Assembly: GCF_963082655.1 (NCBI RefSeq)
Contig: NC_081554.1
Coordinates: 48,325,169 to 48,389,168, forward strand
Source: Stomoxys calcitrans
Lineage: Eukaryota; Arthropoda; Insecta; Diptera; Muscidae
Length of the DNA: 64,000 nt
Direction: 5' to 3'
Positions 43,300-55,079 of this stretch are shown here, in pieces (within the stretch, counting starts at the first letter, position 1; every line of letters begins with the position of its first letter). A program made the translations under genes and the position numbers. A model generated the notes under the pieces. It was given only the letters and a program-made list of their open reading frames with translations. It was not told where the DNA came from and did not search any database.

Positions 43300-44139
43300 A
43301 TAGTAAAACATTAAATTGAGCTATCCATTTTAAATGTTTAATTTTAAATTTATTTATTAAACAAAAAAAAAAAAACTTGTTGAAACCCCGAATAAAATGT
43401 TTTATATATATCAAGAATTAAATGTATTGTCAGGGTAAAAAACCTTAATATTTGCCACAAATTATTGCAAGAATTTGTTGCAAAAACATGTTCTTTTATT
43501 GTAAACAAAGTCCAGCGTTTTCAGAAAAAAAGTTTACGTTGCGAAATTTCCTTTATGTCAAGCGAATTATTTTTTTGCTTGTAGTTGTTGCTAAGATTTT
43601 CGATTTTTCTAATCCAACTAATCAATCTTGTTTTGTGATTATTCTTTTCAGATATTAAGTGCTTGACATACCACAGTAAGAAGTTGACATTGCTATCACC
43701 GCCGTTATTGTTGGATACTCTGATTCTTATGTTGCCAAGAGCGTATGGTGATGATGATGATGAATGCAGTTGGGACTACAGATTTATGTGACATATGTCA
43801 ATACTTGTCTCGTAAAATGATGGCTGTTGAAGAGAGTATTCTTTTGCATCAACATCTAATTTTTTTGCAGAGGCTTAATTTAGCTTTGGGGAAACAATAT
43901 ATTTGTCGTATTTGCAAAGAAATGTTAATAACTGCAGTAGTTACAAACAAGTGCACACAGAAGTTGGTTTTTTAAACACTACAACAACTGAAGTGCTACT
44001 ATAGTAAGTAGTAGTAATACGATGTATTAACCAGCAGCAACATCAATCACCTCCAGTAAAGTGGAAGATAAATTGCGAATGGACGATTACCAATGGAGGA
44101 AATAATGTCAATGCCTTTAAATTATTGGATAAACATCAA
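43300..44139. other. AT-rich region with one cysteine-bearing open frame
   Basis: The 76-codon plus frame at 43,745-43,975 has two CxxC pairs ('LCDICQYLSRKM' and 'YICRICKEML') about 36 residues apart. This could be a zinc-binding fold, but it starts in a poly-Met ATG repeat, is short, and no family is recognised. The rest shows nothing. Confidence 0.4.
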
Positions 44140-44265
44140 ATCTAAGGTTAGGCTAGGTTAGGTTGGACGGCACGCGACAAGCAACTTCGTTTACAAGCCG
44201 CTTCACTTGGACGTCTTAGGTCCATTAAGTTCACGTTGTAATAGAAGTAGAAGAAAAGAGAGAGA
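44140..44265 (-). mobile_element. LINE 3' UTR remnant
   Basis: 'AAGGTTAGGCTAGGTTAGGT' at about 44,144 followed by 'CACTTGGACGTCTTAGGTCC' resembles LINE 3' tails of flies, which end in CTAACCTAACC on the opposite strand. No coding part is attached. Confidence 0.5.
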
Positions 44266-44270
44266 AAAAC

Positions 44271-45807
44271 AAGAAAAAGCGTGCTAAGTTCGGCGGGGCC
44301 GAACCATGGTGGATTGTATCCACCATGGTTCTCATTTGTCGAGTTCTTTGCCCGGTATGCCTTTTTAGGCAACCAAAGGATAATGGATAAGAATTGCTAT
44401 GCTATTGGACCTATATGAAGTTATTGTCTAATTCGTACCATAATTGAATTGAAAGTTGGACACCATAGTAGAAGTCATTGTATACAATTTCAGTCAAGAA
44501 GTAAAATCGGGAAATCGGTTTATATGGGAGCTGTTTTAGGTTACAGACCAATTCAGGCCATATTTGACACGTATGCTGAAGGTCATTGGAGAAGCCATTT
44601 TACAACATTTCAGCCAAATCGGATAAGAATAGCGCCCTCTAGAGACTTAGGAGGCATAATCGGGAGATCGGTTTATATGAAAGCTATATCAGGTTATAAA
44701 CCGATTTAGACCATACCTGGCAGTGTTGTTGCACGGCGAAATACTTTGCCCAAAATTTCAGTCAAATCGGATAATATTTGCGCCCTCTAGAGACTCAAGA
44801 AATCAAGTTCCCAGATCGGTTTTATGGCAACTATGTCAGGTTATGGACCGATTTCAACCATACTTTATACAGTCGTTCGAAGTTATAACGAAAAACCTCA
44901 TGCAAAATCTCAACCAAATCAGATAAGAACTGCGCCCTCTAGTGGCTCAAGAAGTCAAGACTCAAGATACCGATTTAAACAATACTTAGCACAGTTGTTG
45001 GCAGTCATAACAAAACACCTCGTGCAATATTTCAGCCACATCGGATGAGAATGGCGCCCTCTAGTGGCTCAAGAAGTCAAGACCCAAGATCGGTTTATAT
45101 GGCAGCCATATTAGGTAATGTACCGACTTAAACCATACTTAGCACAATTGTTGGAAGTAATAATAAAACACCTCATTCAAAATTTCAACCAAATCAGATA
45201 AGAACTGCGCCCTCTAGTGGCTCAAGAAGTCAAGACCCAAGATCGGTTTATATGGCAGCCATATTATGTTATGTACCGATTTAAACCATGCTTAGCACAG
45301 TTGGTGGATATCATAACAAAACACTTCGTTCAAAATATTGCAGCCAAATCAGATAAAAATTGCGCTCTCCAGAGGCTAAAGAAGTCAAGATCCCAAATCG
45401 GTTTATATGGCAGCTATATCAGGTTATTGGCTGATTTGGACTATACTTAGCACAGATATTGGTCATAACAAGTCATAACAAAACACTTCATGCAAAATTT
45501 CAGACAAATCGGATAAGAAGTTTGCCCTCTAGTGGCTCAAGAATTCAAGATCCAAGTACGGTTTATATGGCAGCTATACCAAAACATGGACCGATACGGC
45601 CCATTTGCAATCCCAACTAACCTACACTAATAAGAAGTATTTGTGCAAAATTTCAAGCGCCTACCTTTACTCCTTCGAAAGTTAGCATGTTTTCGACAGA
45701 CAGACGGACGGACATGCCTAGATCGACACAAAATATCATGACGATCAAAAGACGTTACAAAAGGAATGACGAAATTAGAATACCCCCACCCCATGGTGTA
45801 GAGTATC
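44271..45807 (+). mobile_element. DINE-1-like element I
   Basis: Left end AAGAAAAAGCGTGCTAAGTT at 44,271. About eight central units (GCGCCCTCTAG(A/T)G, GATCGGTTTATATGGCAGC). GACAGACGGACGGACATGCC precedes the right end TACCCCCACCCCATGGTGTA, GAGTAT at 45,807. The left-end TATATACCCTCCACCATGG is replaced by a new palindrome (44,302-44,330). Only about 80 bp separate it from element J. Confidence 0.88.
44302..44330. repeat. Perfect 13-bp-arm palindrome at the left end of DINE I
   Basis: AACCATGGTGGAT (44,302-44,314), loop TGT, ATCCACCATGGTT (44,318-44,330). In the other copies this position holds ATCTTATATACCCTCCACCA. The left arm looks like a copied inverse of the right. Confidence 0.9.
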
Positions 45808-45887
45808 AAAATAAACAAGCACCACAGAACGATACATGGCAGCAAATAAGGACAGAAAACGAAACAAACGCATAAGACAAGAAGAAA

Positions 45888-47670
45888 CAAGTAAAAGCGT
45901 GCTAAGTTCGGCCGGGCCGAATCTTATATACCCTCCACCATGGATCGCATTTGTCGAGTTCTTTTCCCGGCATCTCTTCTTAGGCAAAAAAGGATATAAG
46001 AAAAGAGTTGCTCTGCTATTAAGACGATATCAAGATATGGTCCGGTTCGGACCACAATTAAATTATATGTTGGAGACCTGTGTAAAATTTCAGCCAATTC
46101 GTATAAGGATTGCGCCCATTGGGGCTCACGAAGTAAAATAGAGAGAACGATTTATATGGGATCTGTATCGGGCTATAGACCGATTCAGACCATAATAAAC
46201 ACGTTTGTTGATGGTCATGAGAGGATCCATCGTACAAAATTTCAGGCATATCGGATAATAATTGCGACCTCTAGGGGTCAAGAAGTCAAGATCCCAGATC
46301 GGTTTATATGGTAGCTATATCAGGTTATGAACCGATTTGAACCTTATTTGACACAGTTGTAAAAATGTAAAAATAAAATACGTCATGCAAAATTTTAGCC
46401 AAATCGGATAGGAATTGCGCCCTCTAGAAGCTCAAGAAGTCAAATCCCCAGATCTGTTTATATGACAGCTATATCAGGTTATGGACCGATTTCAACCATA
46501 CTTGGCACAGTTGTTGGATATCATAACGAAATCGTGCAAAAATTCATTCAAATCGGATAAGAATTGTGCCCTTTAGAGGCTCAAGAAGTCAAGACCCAAG
46601 ATCGGTTTATATGGCAGATATATAAGGTTATGGACCGATTTAAACCATACTTGGCACAATTGTTGGGTATTATAACAAAACACGTCGTGCGAAATTCCAT
46701 TCTAATCGGATAAGAATTGCGCCCTCTAGAGGCTCAAGAAGTCAAGACCCAAGATTGGATTATATAGCAGCTATATCAGGTTATGGACCGATTTGAACCA
46801 TACTTGGCACAGTTGTTGGATATAACAACAAAACACGTCGTGCAAAAATTCATTCAAATCGGATAAGAATTGTGCCCTCTAGAGGCTCAAGAAGTCAAGA
46901 CCCAAGATCGGTTTATATGGCAGCTATATCAGGTTATGGACTGATTTGAACCATACTTTGCACAGTTTTTGGATACAACAACAAAACACGTCGTGCAAAA
47001 TTTCATTTCAATCGGAGAAGAATTGCGCACTCTAGTGGCTCAAGAAGTCAAGACCCAAGATCGGTTTATATGGCAGCTATATCAGGTTATGGACCGATTT
47101 GAACCATACTTGGCACAGTTGTTGGATATCATAACAAAACACGTCGTTCAAAATTTCATTCTGATCGGATAAGAATTGCGCACGCTAGAGGCTCAAGAAG
47201 TCAAGACCCCAGATCGGTTTATATGGCAGCTATATCAGGTTATAGACCGATTTGAACTATACTTGGCGCAGTTGTTGGATATCATAACAAAACACGTCGT
47301 GCAAATTTTCATTCCAATCGGAGAAGAATTGCGCTCTCTAGAGGCTCAAGAAGTCAAGACCCAAGATCGGTTTTTATGGCAGCTATATCAAAACATGGAC
47401 CGATATGGCCCATTTAGAATACCAACCGACCTACACTAATAAGAAGTATTTGTGCAAAATTTCAAGCGGCTAGCTTTACTCCTTCGGAAGTTAGCGTGCT
47501 TTCGACAGACAGACGGACGGACGGACAGACGGACGGACATGGCTAGATCGACATAAAATGTCGCGACGATCAAGAATATATATACTTTATGGGGTCTCAG
47601 ACGAATATTTCGAGTAGTTACAAACAGAATGACGAAATTAGTATACCCCCCATCATATGGTGGAGGGTAT
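45888..47670 (+). mobile_element. DINE-1-like element J, complete reference copy
   Basis: Left tip AAGTAAAAGCGTGCTAAG, hairpin TTCGGCC-G-GGCCGAA (45,907-45,921) and ATACCCTCCACCAT (45,928-45,941). The last is inverted as ATGGTGGAGGGTAT at the right tip (47,657-47,670), a subterminal inverted repeat. About eight central units; the phase mark before CTCTAGAGGCTC recurs at 46,721, 46,873, 47,028, 47,180 and 47,333 (152-155 bp). The conserved block follows (GACGGACATGGCTAGATCGA, AAGAATATATATACTTTATG). No protein is encoded, although the 153-bp unit keeps frames open across one or two units. Confidence 0.93.
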
Positions 47671-47679
47671 AAAAACTCA

Positions 47680-48085
47680 CCGTACAGTCAGCCAATTCAG
47701 GCCTCTACAGAACACCCGAATGACAAGAGGGCAGCTATATGTTAAAATGGCCGAATAAATACCATATCTGGGGTCGGATGTCGGGGCCCTTAGTACAAAT
47801 CCCAAAACCGAAAATCGGCAAGTGGGGTTATGAGGCAGCTATATCCAAATATAGTCCGAACTTAATCTGCGTATAGAAATACGGGACTGTGCAAAATTTC
47901 AACTCAATAGCCCAATTTTTAAAGACTGTAGCGCGATTACATCTGACGGACACACGGACGGACAGACGGATGGACAGACACATGAACATGGTCGTACAAT
48001 TTTATGACGTTGGATATTTCGATGTGTTACAAACGCAATCATTAATAGAATATACGCCCTATCCTATGATGGTGGGTATAATTAA
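47680..48085 (+). mobile_element. DINE-like element K, right part
   Basis: 'GAGGCAGCTATATCCAAATA', 'TGTGCAAAATTTCAACTCAA', 'GACGGACACACGGACGGACA' and the end CGCCCTATCCTATGATGGTG, GGTATAAT. It resembles the right part of element P (54,780-55,066) more than element J. Confidence 0.8.
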
Positions 48086-48560
48086 AGTTTATAGGTATCG
48101 AACAAGGATAATCGAGAGTTCGGTATATATGGGAGCTATATCAGCTTATATACCGATTTTGACCATACACAGTTGTTGGAAGTCGTAACAGAATACCACA
48201 TGCAGAATTTTAGCCAAATCGGACAAAAATTGCGGCTTTCAAGGGCTCAAGCTATATAGTTATAGATCGATTTAGACTATACTTACCACGGATGTTGGAA
48301 GTCACAACAGAAAACTAGGTGCAAAATTATTTATATCCAAATCGGAAACAATTGCTGGCTCGAGATGTCAAATCGGGAGATCGGTTTTTATGGGATCTAT
48401 ATCAGCTTACAGACCGATTTGGACCGTACAGTTGTTGGAAGTCGTAATAAAACATTATGCGGAAAATGTTAGCAAAATTGGACACGTAATCGTAATCGTA
48501 ACAGCAAAGTGCAAAATTTTAGCCAAATCAGATAAAAATTGAGGATTTTAAGGGTTCAAG
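48086..48560 (+). mobile_element. DINE-like element L, central units only
   Basis: 'ATATATGGGAGCTATATCAG', 'CCGATTTTGACCATACACAG' and 'TTGGAAGTCGTAACAG' recur in two to three units. It has no recognisable right end, and the left end is missing. Confidence 0.7.
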
Positions 48561-49215
48561 AACAGAGAACAAGCCACATTAAGAATGAGTGCACACGATA
48601 GCTATAAAACGAATTACACGCTCTCACCATATACCAGCCAACGTTGTTGACGCTCACGACTCTCAACGACCAAAACGTAAAATGCTCCTTTAAATTCGTT
48701 GAGGTATTCTAAGTGTTTTCGCCGATGAGCATAAAATTATTGCCAATTATATTTTGCAAGCAATTCGCATGATGGCTCACATTGAGCGCAACTGAATAGA
48801 AGACACACTCACTCAGCTACCTTTCAAAGCTATGAGAGCTGAAATTTATTTGCGTGCTTTGTAATGGGATAGACTTTTGAACAGATGGAGACAGACAGCA
48901 CGCACGTCACTGATAAAAACAATTCTCATCCAAAAATAAAATAGCAAGTGCAAAAGAACAATGAAGTATATCTATGCCGCTCAACAAAACTTGATGTCTC
49001 ATTCCTCTGCTTGCTTTGGCTTCATATGACACTCATCTGGGTGGTAATTATTTGTAGACAATACACGATGTTCGTCGACCAAATTGAAAATCACATCCAC
49101 CGAACGATTACTAAAACTTTCGCGCATCTCTCACTCTATTGTATATGTGCGTGTGTTTCTAGCTAAGTTTGTTTTTATGTGGCATGCGATACAGACCATT
49201 GCTTTGTTCAAAGTG
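48561..49215. other. Unassigned region
   Basis: Apparently non-repetitive within the window. Frames at 48,948-49,166 and 49,084-49,323 show no domain; the second enters DINE sequence. Confidence 0.5.
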
Positions 49216-50015
49216 GCTATTGAGTGCCAAATTTTGGGTCTCATGCAGTTCTCTGGTCAAAAAGTCAAATTGGGAGATCGGTATATATGGCAGCTTTATC
49301 CAAATCCCACCACCATAAGATAGGGGTATACTAACCTAGTCATTTCGTTTGTAACACCTCGAAATATTGATCGACCCCATAAAGTAAATGTATTATTGAA
49401 CATCTTGACGATCGATCTAGCCTTGTCAGTTCCTTCCTCCGTCTGTGGAAATTACGATAGCTGTCGATGGAATAAAGATATCCGCTTGAAATTTTTGCAT
49501 AGATATTTCTTATTGATATAAGTCGTTGGGGATTACAAACGGGCCATATCGGCTCAGATTTTAGATATAGCCTACATATAAACCGATCCACCGATTTGAC
49601 AACTTGATCCCCTAGAGGCCTCAATTTTCAACCGATTTGGCTGAAATTTGACATAAAGACTTTTGAACTGACTTTCTACATCCCAGTTTGCCATGTATGA
49701 TCCGAATCAGTCTATAAACTGATGTAGGCCCCATATACACCGATCCCCGGATTTGACTTCCTGAGCGCTTAAAAGCCTCAATTGGTACCCGATTTAGATG
49801 AAATTTTGTACGCAAAGTACTTTTATATCCTACGATATCCACACCGAATCCCTCTTAGATAGGTCCAAACATAGTTATAGCCCCCATATAAATCGATAAC
49901 CGGATTTTATTTCTTGAGCCCCGAGAAGTCTCAATTGTCATATAATATTGCTGAAATTTAGCATCGTGTGTTTAATTACAACTTCCAATAGCCGTGCCAA
50001 GTACGGTCCAAATGG
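49216..50015 (-). mobile_element. DINE-like element M with a short plus-strand piece at its edge
   Basis: 49,216-49,302 is a plus-oriented scrap ('GGGAGATCGGTATATATGGC', AGC). 49,303 starts a minus element: CCCACCACCATAAGATAGGG, 'CCATAAAGTAAATGTATTAT', GATCGATCTAGCC and diverged units ('GATTTGACTTCCTGAGCG', 'TTGGCTGAAATTTGACATAA'). The left end is missing. Confidence 0.75.
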
Positions 50016-50130
50016 GCCCACCCCTAGACGGGACGGGATTTGGGCCAGGTCCCAAATCTGTCACGGGATAGGTCCCCTTGTGGCGGGGACCGGTCCCAGT
50101 TCTCATCCCCTTATATGGGAAAAAAAGCTA
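50016..50130. repeat. GGGAC/GGTCC-rich low-complexity patch
   Basis: Runs such as GACGGGACGGGATTTGGG, GGTCCC and GGCGGGGACCGGTCCC can fold locally. It links DINE M and the G-rich family; origin unclear. Confidence 0.5.
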
Positions 50131-51585
50131 TAGTTTTTATAAGGGTTTTTCGTTGGAGGTGAAGATGGTGCATAATGATCCCGTGGTGAAAATAGGGTAC
50201 TACATTTTTTGATATCTGAAGGAGGTGCGGACCCTCCCCCTTACCCTAATTTTCAGAAACGCCCGCCCCACCCTAAAACCTACCAAACATATATTTTCAC
50301 CAATCACGACAATATCGGACTCAAATGAAAGGTATTTGGAATAAGAAAACGTATCTGATTTCCAATTGTCGGACCAAGTGTTAGGGGGACCACCCCAACC
50401 CCCAAAACACCGCTAAATCGGACATATTTACCGACCGTGGCAATATGGGACTCAAATTAAATGTATTTGCGAGTAGAATACGAATCTTATATCCAAAACA
50501 GCACTTATTTACTGACCATGGGTTTATGGGGTTTAAATAAAAGGTATTTGAGGTATGGGACCAAGTGTTTGGGGGCCGTTTCTCCCCAAAGGGGACAAAT
50601 TTACTACCATAGCAATATGGGGCTCAAATGAAAGGTCTTTGGAAGTAAAGCACGAATCTGATATCAATATTCGGGAAAAGTGTCTATGGGGCCACCTCAA
50701 CCCCACAACACCACCCAAATAGGAAGTAGTTGCTGACTATTGCAATATGAGGCTCAAATAAGAGGGTTTTTAGAGTAGAACACGAATCCGATATACATTT
50801 TGAAGGCCAACTCACTGAAAGGCCGCCCATTCCCCAAAACACCCCCACGCCGGTCATGTTTCCCGACTATGGAAATATGGGGCTCAAGTTAAAGATATTT
50901 GGGAGTAGACAACGTAGCTGATATCAACATTAGGGACCAACTGTCTAGGGGAAGTCCCACCACCATAACAACCCCCCAATAAGGACGTATTTGCTCACCA
51001 AGACAATTTGGGTCGAAAAGAGAGTGGAGCTAAATATTTATAGTTTTTAGGGCCAATACCCCAAACCGGACATATTTGCTGGTTTTTGCAATAAGGAGTT
51101 CAAATGAGATTAGAAAACGAACTCGAATACCGAATATTCTAAATGAAAGGAATTTGGGGGAAGAGCATGAATTGATACCCACTTTCGGGATCAATCTTCT
51201 GGGGGTACCCCTTTCCCAAAATACCCCACAAACAGCAATTTTTTACTGACCATCGCAATATGGGGCTCAAATAAAGGTATTTGGGAGTAGAATACGAATT
51301 TGATATCCAAATGTAGGACCATGTATTAAGGGCATCACCCCTTCCCCAAAACATCCTCCATAGGGTAAAAATTTTTCGACCATGCCAATATGTGGCTCAA
51401 ATGAAAGGTATTTGAGATTAGAAAACGAATTTGATAACCTATTTTGGGGCCATGTTTTTGGGGGACGCCTCATCGTGTAAACTCCCCTAAACCAATGGCA
51501 ATATGGGGTTTAAATAAATGGTATTCGAAAGAAGAGCACGATGCTGATATTTTTTCAAGACCAAGTGTCTGGGGGGCAATTGATT
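50131..51585 (-). repeat. G-rich tandem repeat family, minus orientation
   Basis: Starts from the 3'-end block on the minus strand (CATAATGATCCCGTGGTGAA, GGTGCGGACCCTCCCCCTTA), which matches inverted 57,300-57,400. Then come about ten units with 'CAATATGGGGCTCAAAT', 'GGTATTTGGGAGTAGAATAC' and CCCCAAAACACCCC. Frames on both strands are accidental. Confidence 0.8.
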
Positions 51586-51594
51586 ACACATTTC

Positions 51595-51830
51595 CCGTAG
51601 GGCTGATACAGCTACCATATAAACCGATCTCCCGATTTAAAATCTATAACCCGTCGAAGCCCCAATATTTAGCCGATTTGACTGAATTTGTGCACGTTGT
51701 GTTCTGATGCGACCGTGACAAGTACGGTCGAAATCGGCCTGTAAACTAATATAGCTAGCCTATAAATCCATCTCCCGTCAAGTTTTCCACGGCCCCTAGA
51801 AGCTTAAATGTTTGGTTGATTTGTTGGTAT
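51595..51830 (-). mobile_element. DINE-like fragment N
   Basis: 'GGGCTGATACAGCTACCATA', TAAACCGATCTCCCGA, 'CCGATTTGACTGAATTTGTG' and 'GTACGGTCGAAATCGGCCTG' are central-unit sequence. No ends are present. Confidence 0.7.
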
Positions 51831-52325
51831 ACATATGCCCTTCAACAAAGTTCATTTGTGTACATTTTTTGCAGAATTCATGCTGGTTGGTTGCTAAGAT
51901 TCATCCCGGCACATTTTAACTTGTTATTCTTCCTCGCTATTCGCCGTTCTGGTTCAACATTCGTTACCACTTTTAAAACACACACATGTGGGCTATTCAC
52001 TACTCCATATCAATGCCACACAAGCGTACCCTCACACAATGCAATAAAAAATTGGGTCAAAGATCATGAGGAGAATCCCAGCTGAGCAATTCATAAAGCA
52101 ATGGAGAAATGAAGCAAATTACTGGTTCAAATGCATGCAGGCCACTGTATGTCAGTTAGTCAGCGGGCCAAAGACCATAATTGAAGTAGCAAAGATAGTT
52201 AGCTTTGCTTTTATCTTAATAAGCTAATGCAAAAGGACAGGCATTAGTAGCATTAAATTTCAACTTCGGTGTAAATGTGTTAAAAATATTAATAACTACA
52301 GCTTTATAGGTGCAAATAGGCCGTT
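51831..52325. other. Unassigned region
   Basis: An 89-codon frame (51,816-52,085) has no recognisable domain. No repeat is recognised. Confidence 0.5.
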
Positions 52326-53046
52326 AACCGATCTCTATGAAATTCATCAGTAATATAGAGAGTCATAAGAAAATCCTTTCAGCCAAATTTTGAGGGATTT
52401 GGTTGAAAAATAACCACATTATTGGAATATTGCTCGAAATTAGATGCACATATATGTGACAGCAATATCTAAATCTGGTCTGATTTCGACCAAAGTTCCT
52501 AGCTATTGTGGTAATTGTCGAGGAAAGCGTTGGGAAAATTTTGAGAAGTTTGGTAAATAAATGTGGTTGCAGTGGTTCCAAAAGTGAAAATCGGCGATAT
52601 ATATATGGCAGCTACATCCAAATCTGAACCGATTTCCCCCTAAGTATTGTCGAGAGTCACAATAAAATTTTTTTTTGCCAAATCTCGAGAGAATCGGTTA
52701 ACAAACGATTACATTATTGCAATATTAGTCCAAATCGGAGGAACATATATATGGGAACTATATCCAAATCTGAACCGATTTTTTCCAATTTCAAAAGGCT
52801 TCGTTTTTTGACTAAAAAAATGTCATTCCAAAATTTAAAGACAATTGGATGAAAATTGCGACCTGTACTCTGTTCACAGTTTAACATGGACAGACAGACA
52901 GACGGACAAAGCTAAATCGAATCAGAAAGTGATTCTGAGTCGATCGGTATACCTTTCAATGGGTCTAGTCCTCTTCCTTCCGGATGTTACAAACAAATGC
53001 ACTTAGTTATAATACCCTTTACCACGGTAGTGGTGTAGGGCATAAA
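52326..53046 (+). mobile_element. DINE-like element O, diverged subfamily
   Basis: Two to three units with 'ATATATATGGCAGCTACATC' / 'ATATATATGGGAACTATATC' and CAAATCTGAACCGATTT. Then 'ACAGACAGACAGACGGACAA', AGCTAAATCGAATCAG and the right end 'TAATACCCTTTACCACGGTA', GTGGTGTAGGGCATAAAA. The insertion in LINE A (1890-1993) carries this same end. Confidence 0.78.
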
Positions 53047-53055
53047 AAATCAATT

Positions 53056-55066
53056 AAAAACGCCTTAAGCTAAGACCGTGCCGAACTTTTGATGTCCACC
53101 ACCATGGATATATTTACTATCAAAATTTGTTAGAACATTACAATATCCATTTTAATATCCAAACATAGTCCAATCTTTATTATATATGGTTCAGGTGCCT
53201 GGAAACTCTATGCAAGTAACAGTTCGAAATTTCAGCGAAATAATCAGGTAATAAGTGCGCCGTTTATGTGATTAAGCCGTAAATCGGATAATCGATCTAT
53301 ATGACAGCTATATCTAAATATGGTCCGATCTGGACCATATCTGGATTGGATGTCGGGAGTTTTAAAATTTCAAATTTCAGCAAAATCGGAGAATATAGGC
53401 GTCTTTTATGGTCTTTCGACCCTAAAGCTGAAGATTGGTCTCTATGGCAGCTATATCTTAATATAGCCCGGTCTGGACCATTTTCGGGAGAGATTTTGTC
53501 TTAAATACAAGTCTTAATACAACTTACTGTTCCAACTTTCAAAAAAAGCACCTGTTATAAGTCTAAGACCCAAAATCGCCAGATCGGTCTATATGACAGC
53601 TATATCCAAATATGTTCCGATCTGGTCCATATTTGGTTCGGATATCGACTGGCGTAATAAAACTCACTGTTCTGAGTTTCAGCTAAATCGGGTAGTAAAC
53701 GTGCCTGTTATAGGCTTAAGACCCAAAATCGGCATATCGGTCTATATGGCAGCTATAACTAAATATAGCCCGATCTGGACAACATCTGGCACATATATTG
53801 GGAGTCTTAATACATATTACTGTTCCGTATTTCAGCGAAGTCGGGTAATGAATACGCCTGTTATAGGCATTCGACCTAAAATCAGCAGATCGGTCTATAT
53901 GGCAGCTATATCCAAATATGTTCCCATCAGGGCCATTATTAGTTCGGATATCGGTGGGCCTAATAAAACTAATTTTTATGAATTTCAGTGAAATCCGGCA
54001 GTAAATGCGCCTGTTATAGGCTTAAGACCCTAAATCGGCATATCGGTCTATATGGCAGTTATATGTTAATATGGTCCGATATACACTATATTCGGGTCGG
54101 GTAAATAGGAAAATGCCCTTTTTATGGTCTTTAGACCCTAAAGTTGAAGATCGGTCTCTATGGCAGCTATATCTCACTATATCCCGATCTGGATTATATT
54201 CGGGACATATATTGGCAGTCTTGATGCAACTCAATGATCCGAATTTCAGCAAAATCGGGTAATAAATGCGTCTGTTATAGGTTTAAGCCCATAAATCGCC
54301 ATATCTTGGTAGCTATATCCGAATATGATCCGATCTGGACGATTTTTGGTTCGAATATTGATGGGCCTAATTAAACTCACTGTTCTGAGTTTCAGCAAAA
54401 TTGGGTAATAAATGCGTCTGTTATAGGCTTAGGACCCTAAATCGGCATATTGGTCTATATGGCAGCTATATGTCAATAAGGTTCGATATACACCATATTC
54501 GAATGGAATGTCCAGGCCCCTAGTGCAATTCAATGTTTAAAATTTCATCTAAATCGGAGAATAAATGCGCTTATATAGTCTTTAGAACCTAAAGCTGAAA
54601 ATCGGTCTTTATGGCAGTTATATTTAAATATATCGCGATCTGGACCATATTCGTGACAGATGTTGGGAGTCTTGATACAACTCACTGTTCCAAAATTCAG
54701 CAAAGTCGGGTAATAAATGCGCCTGATATAGATTTAAGCCCCTAAATCGCCAGATCGGTCTATATGGCAGCTATATCAAAATATAGTCCGATGTGGCCCA
54801 TACAAGAACTTACCGGCGTATAGAAGAAATACAAGTTTGTGTAAAATTTCAACTCAATGTCTCAATTTTTAAAGACTGTTGAGTGATTACTACTGACGGA
54901 TGGACAGACGGAGAGAAACACGGACGTCGTTAAATCGTCTTAGAATTTTACAACGATCCGAAACATATGTACTTCTTAGGGTCGGAAATGGATATTTCGA
55001 TGTGTTACGAAAAGGAATGAATTAATGAATGTACCCCCTATCCAAAGGTGCTGGGTATAATAAATA
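53056..55066 (+). mobile_element. DINE-like element P, diverged central-repeat subfamily
   Basis: The left end is recognisable though mutated ('ACGCCTTAAGCTAAGACCG', GTCCACCACCATGGATATAT). About ten units are built on TCGGTCTATATGGCAGCTAT, 'GGCCTAATAAAACTCACTGT'-like and 'CCTGTTATAGGCTTA(A)GACC'. TATGGCAG recurs about every 150-153 bp (53,443, 53,594, 53,746, 53,899, 54,051), with one short unit of about 109 bp. The right end has 'GACGGATGGACAGACGGAG' and ACCCCCTATCCAAAGGTGCT. Same architecture as J with mostly different unit sequence. Confidence 0.82.
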
Positions 55067-55079
55067 ACAAACAAAAAAA

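Noticed and set aside
50016..50130. GGGAC/GGTCC patch as a regulatory hairpin
   Set aside because: The pairing is imperfect and no second copy was found, so it is most likely low-complexity junction sequence.
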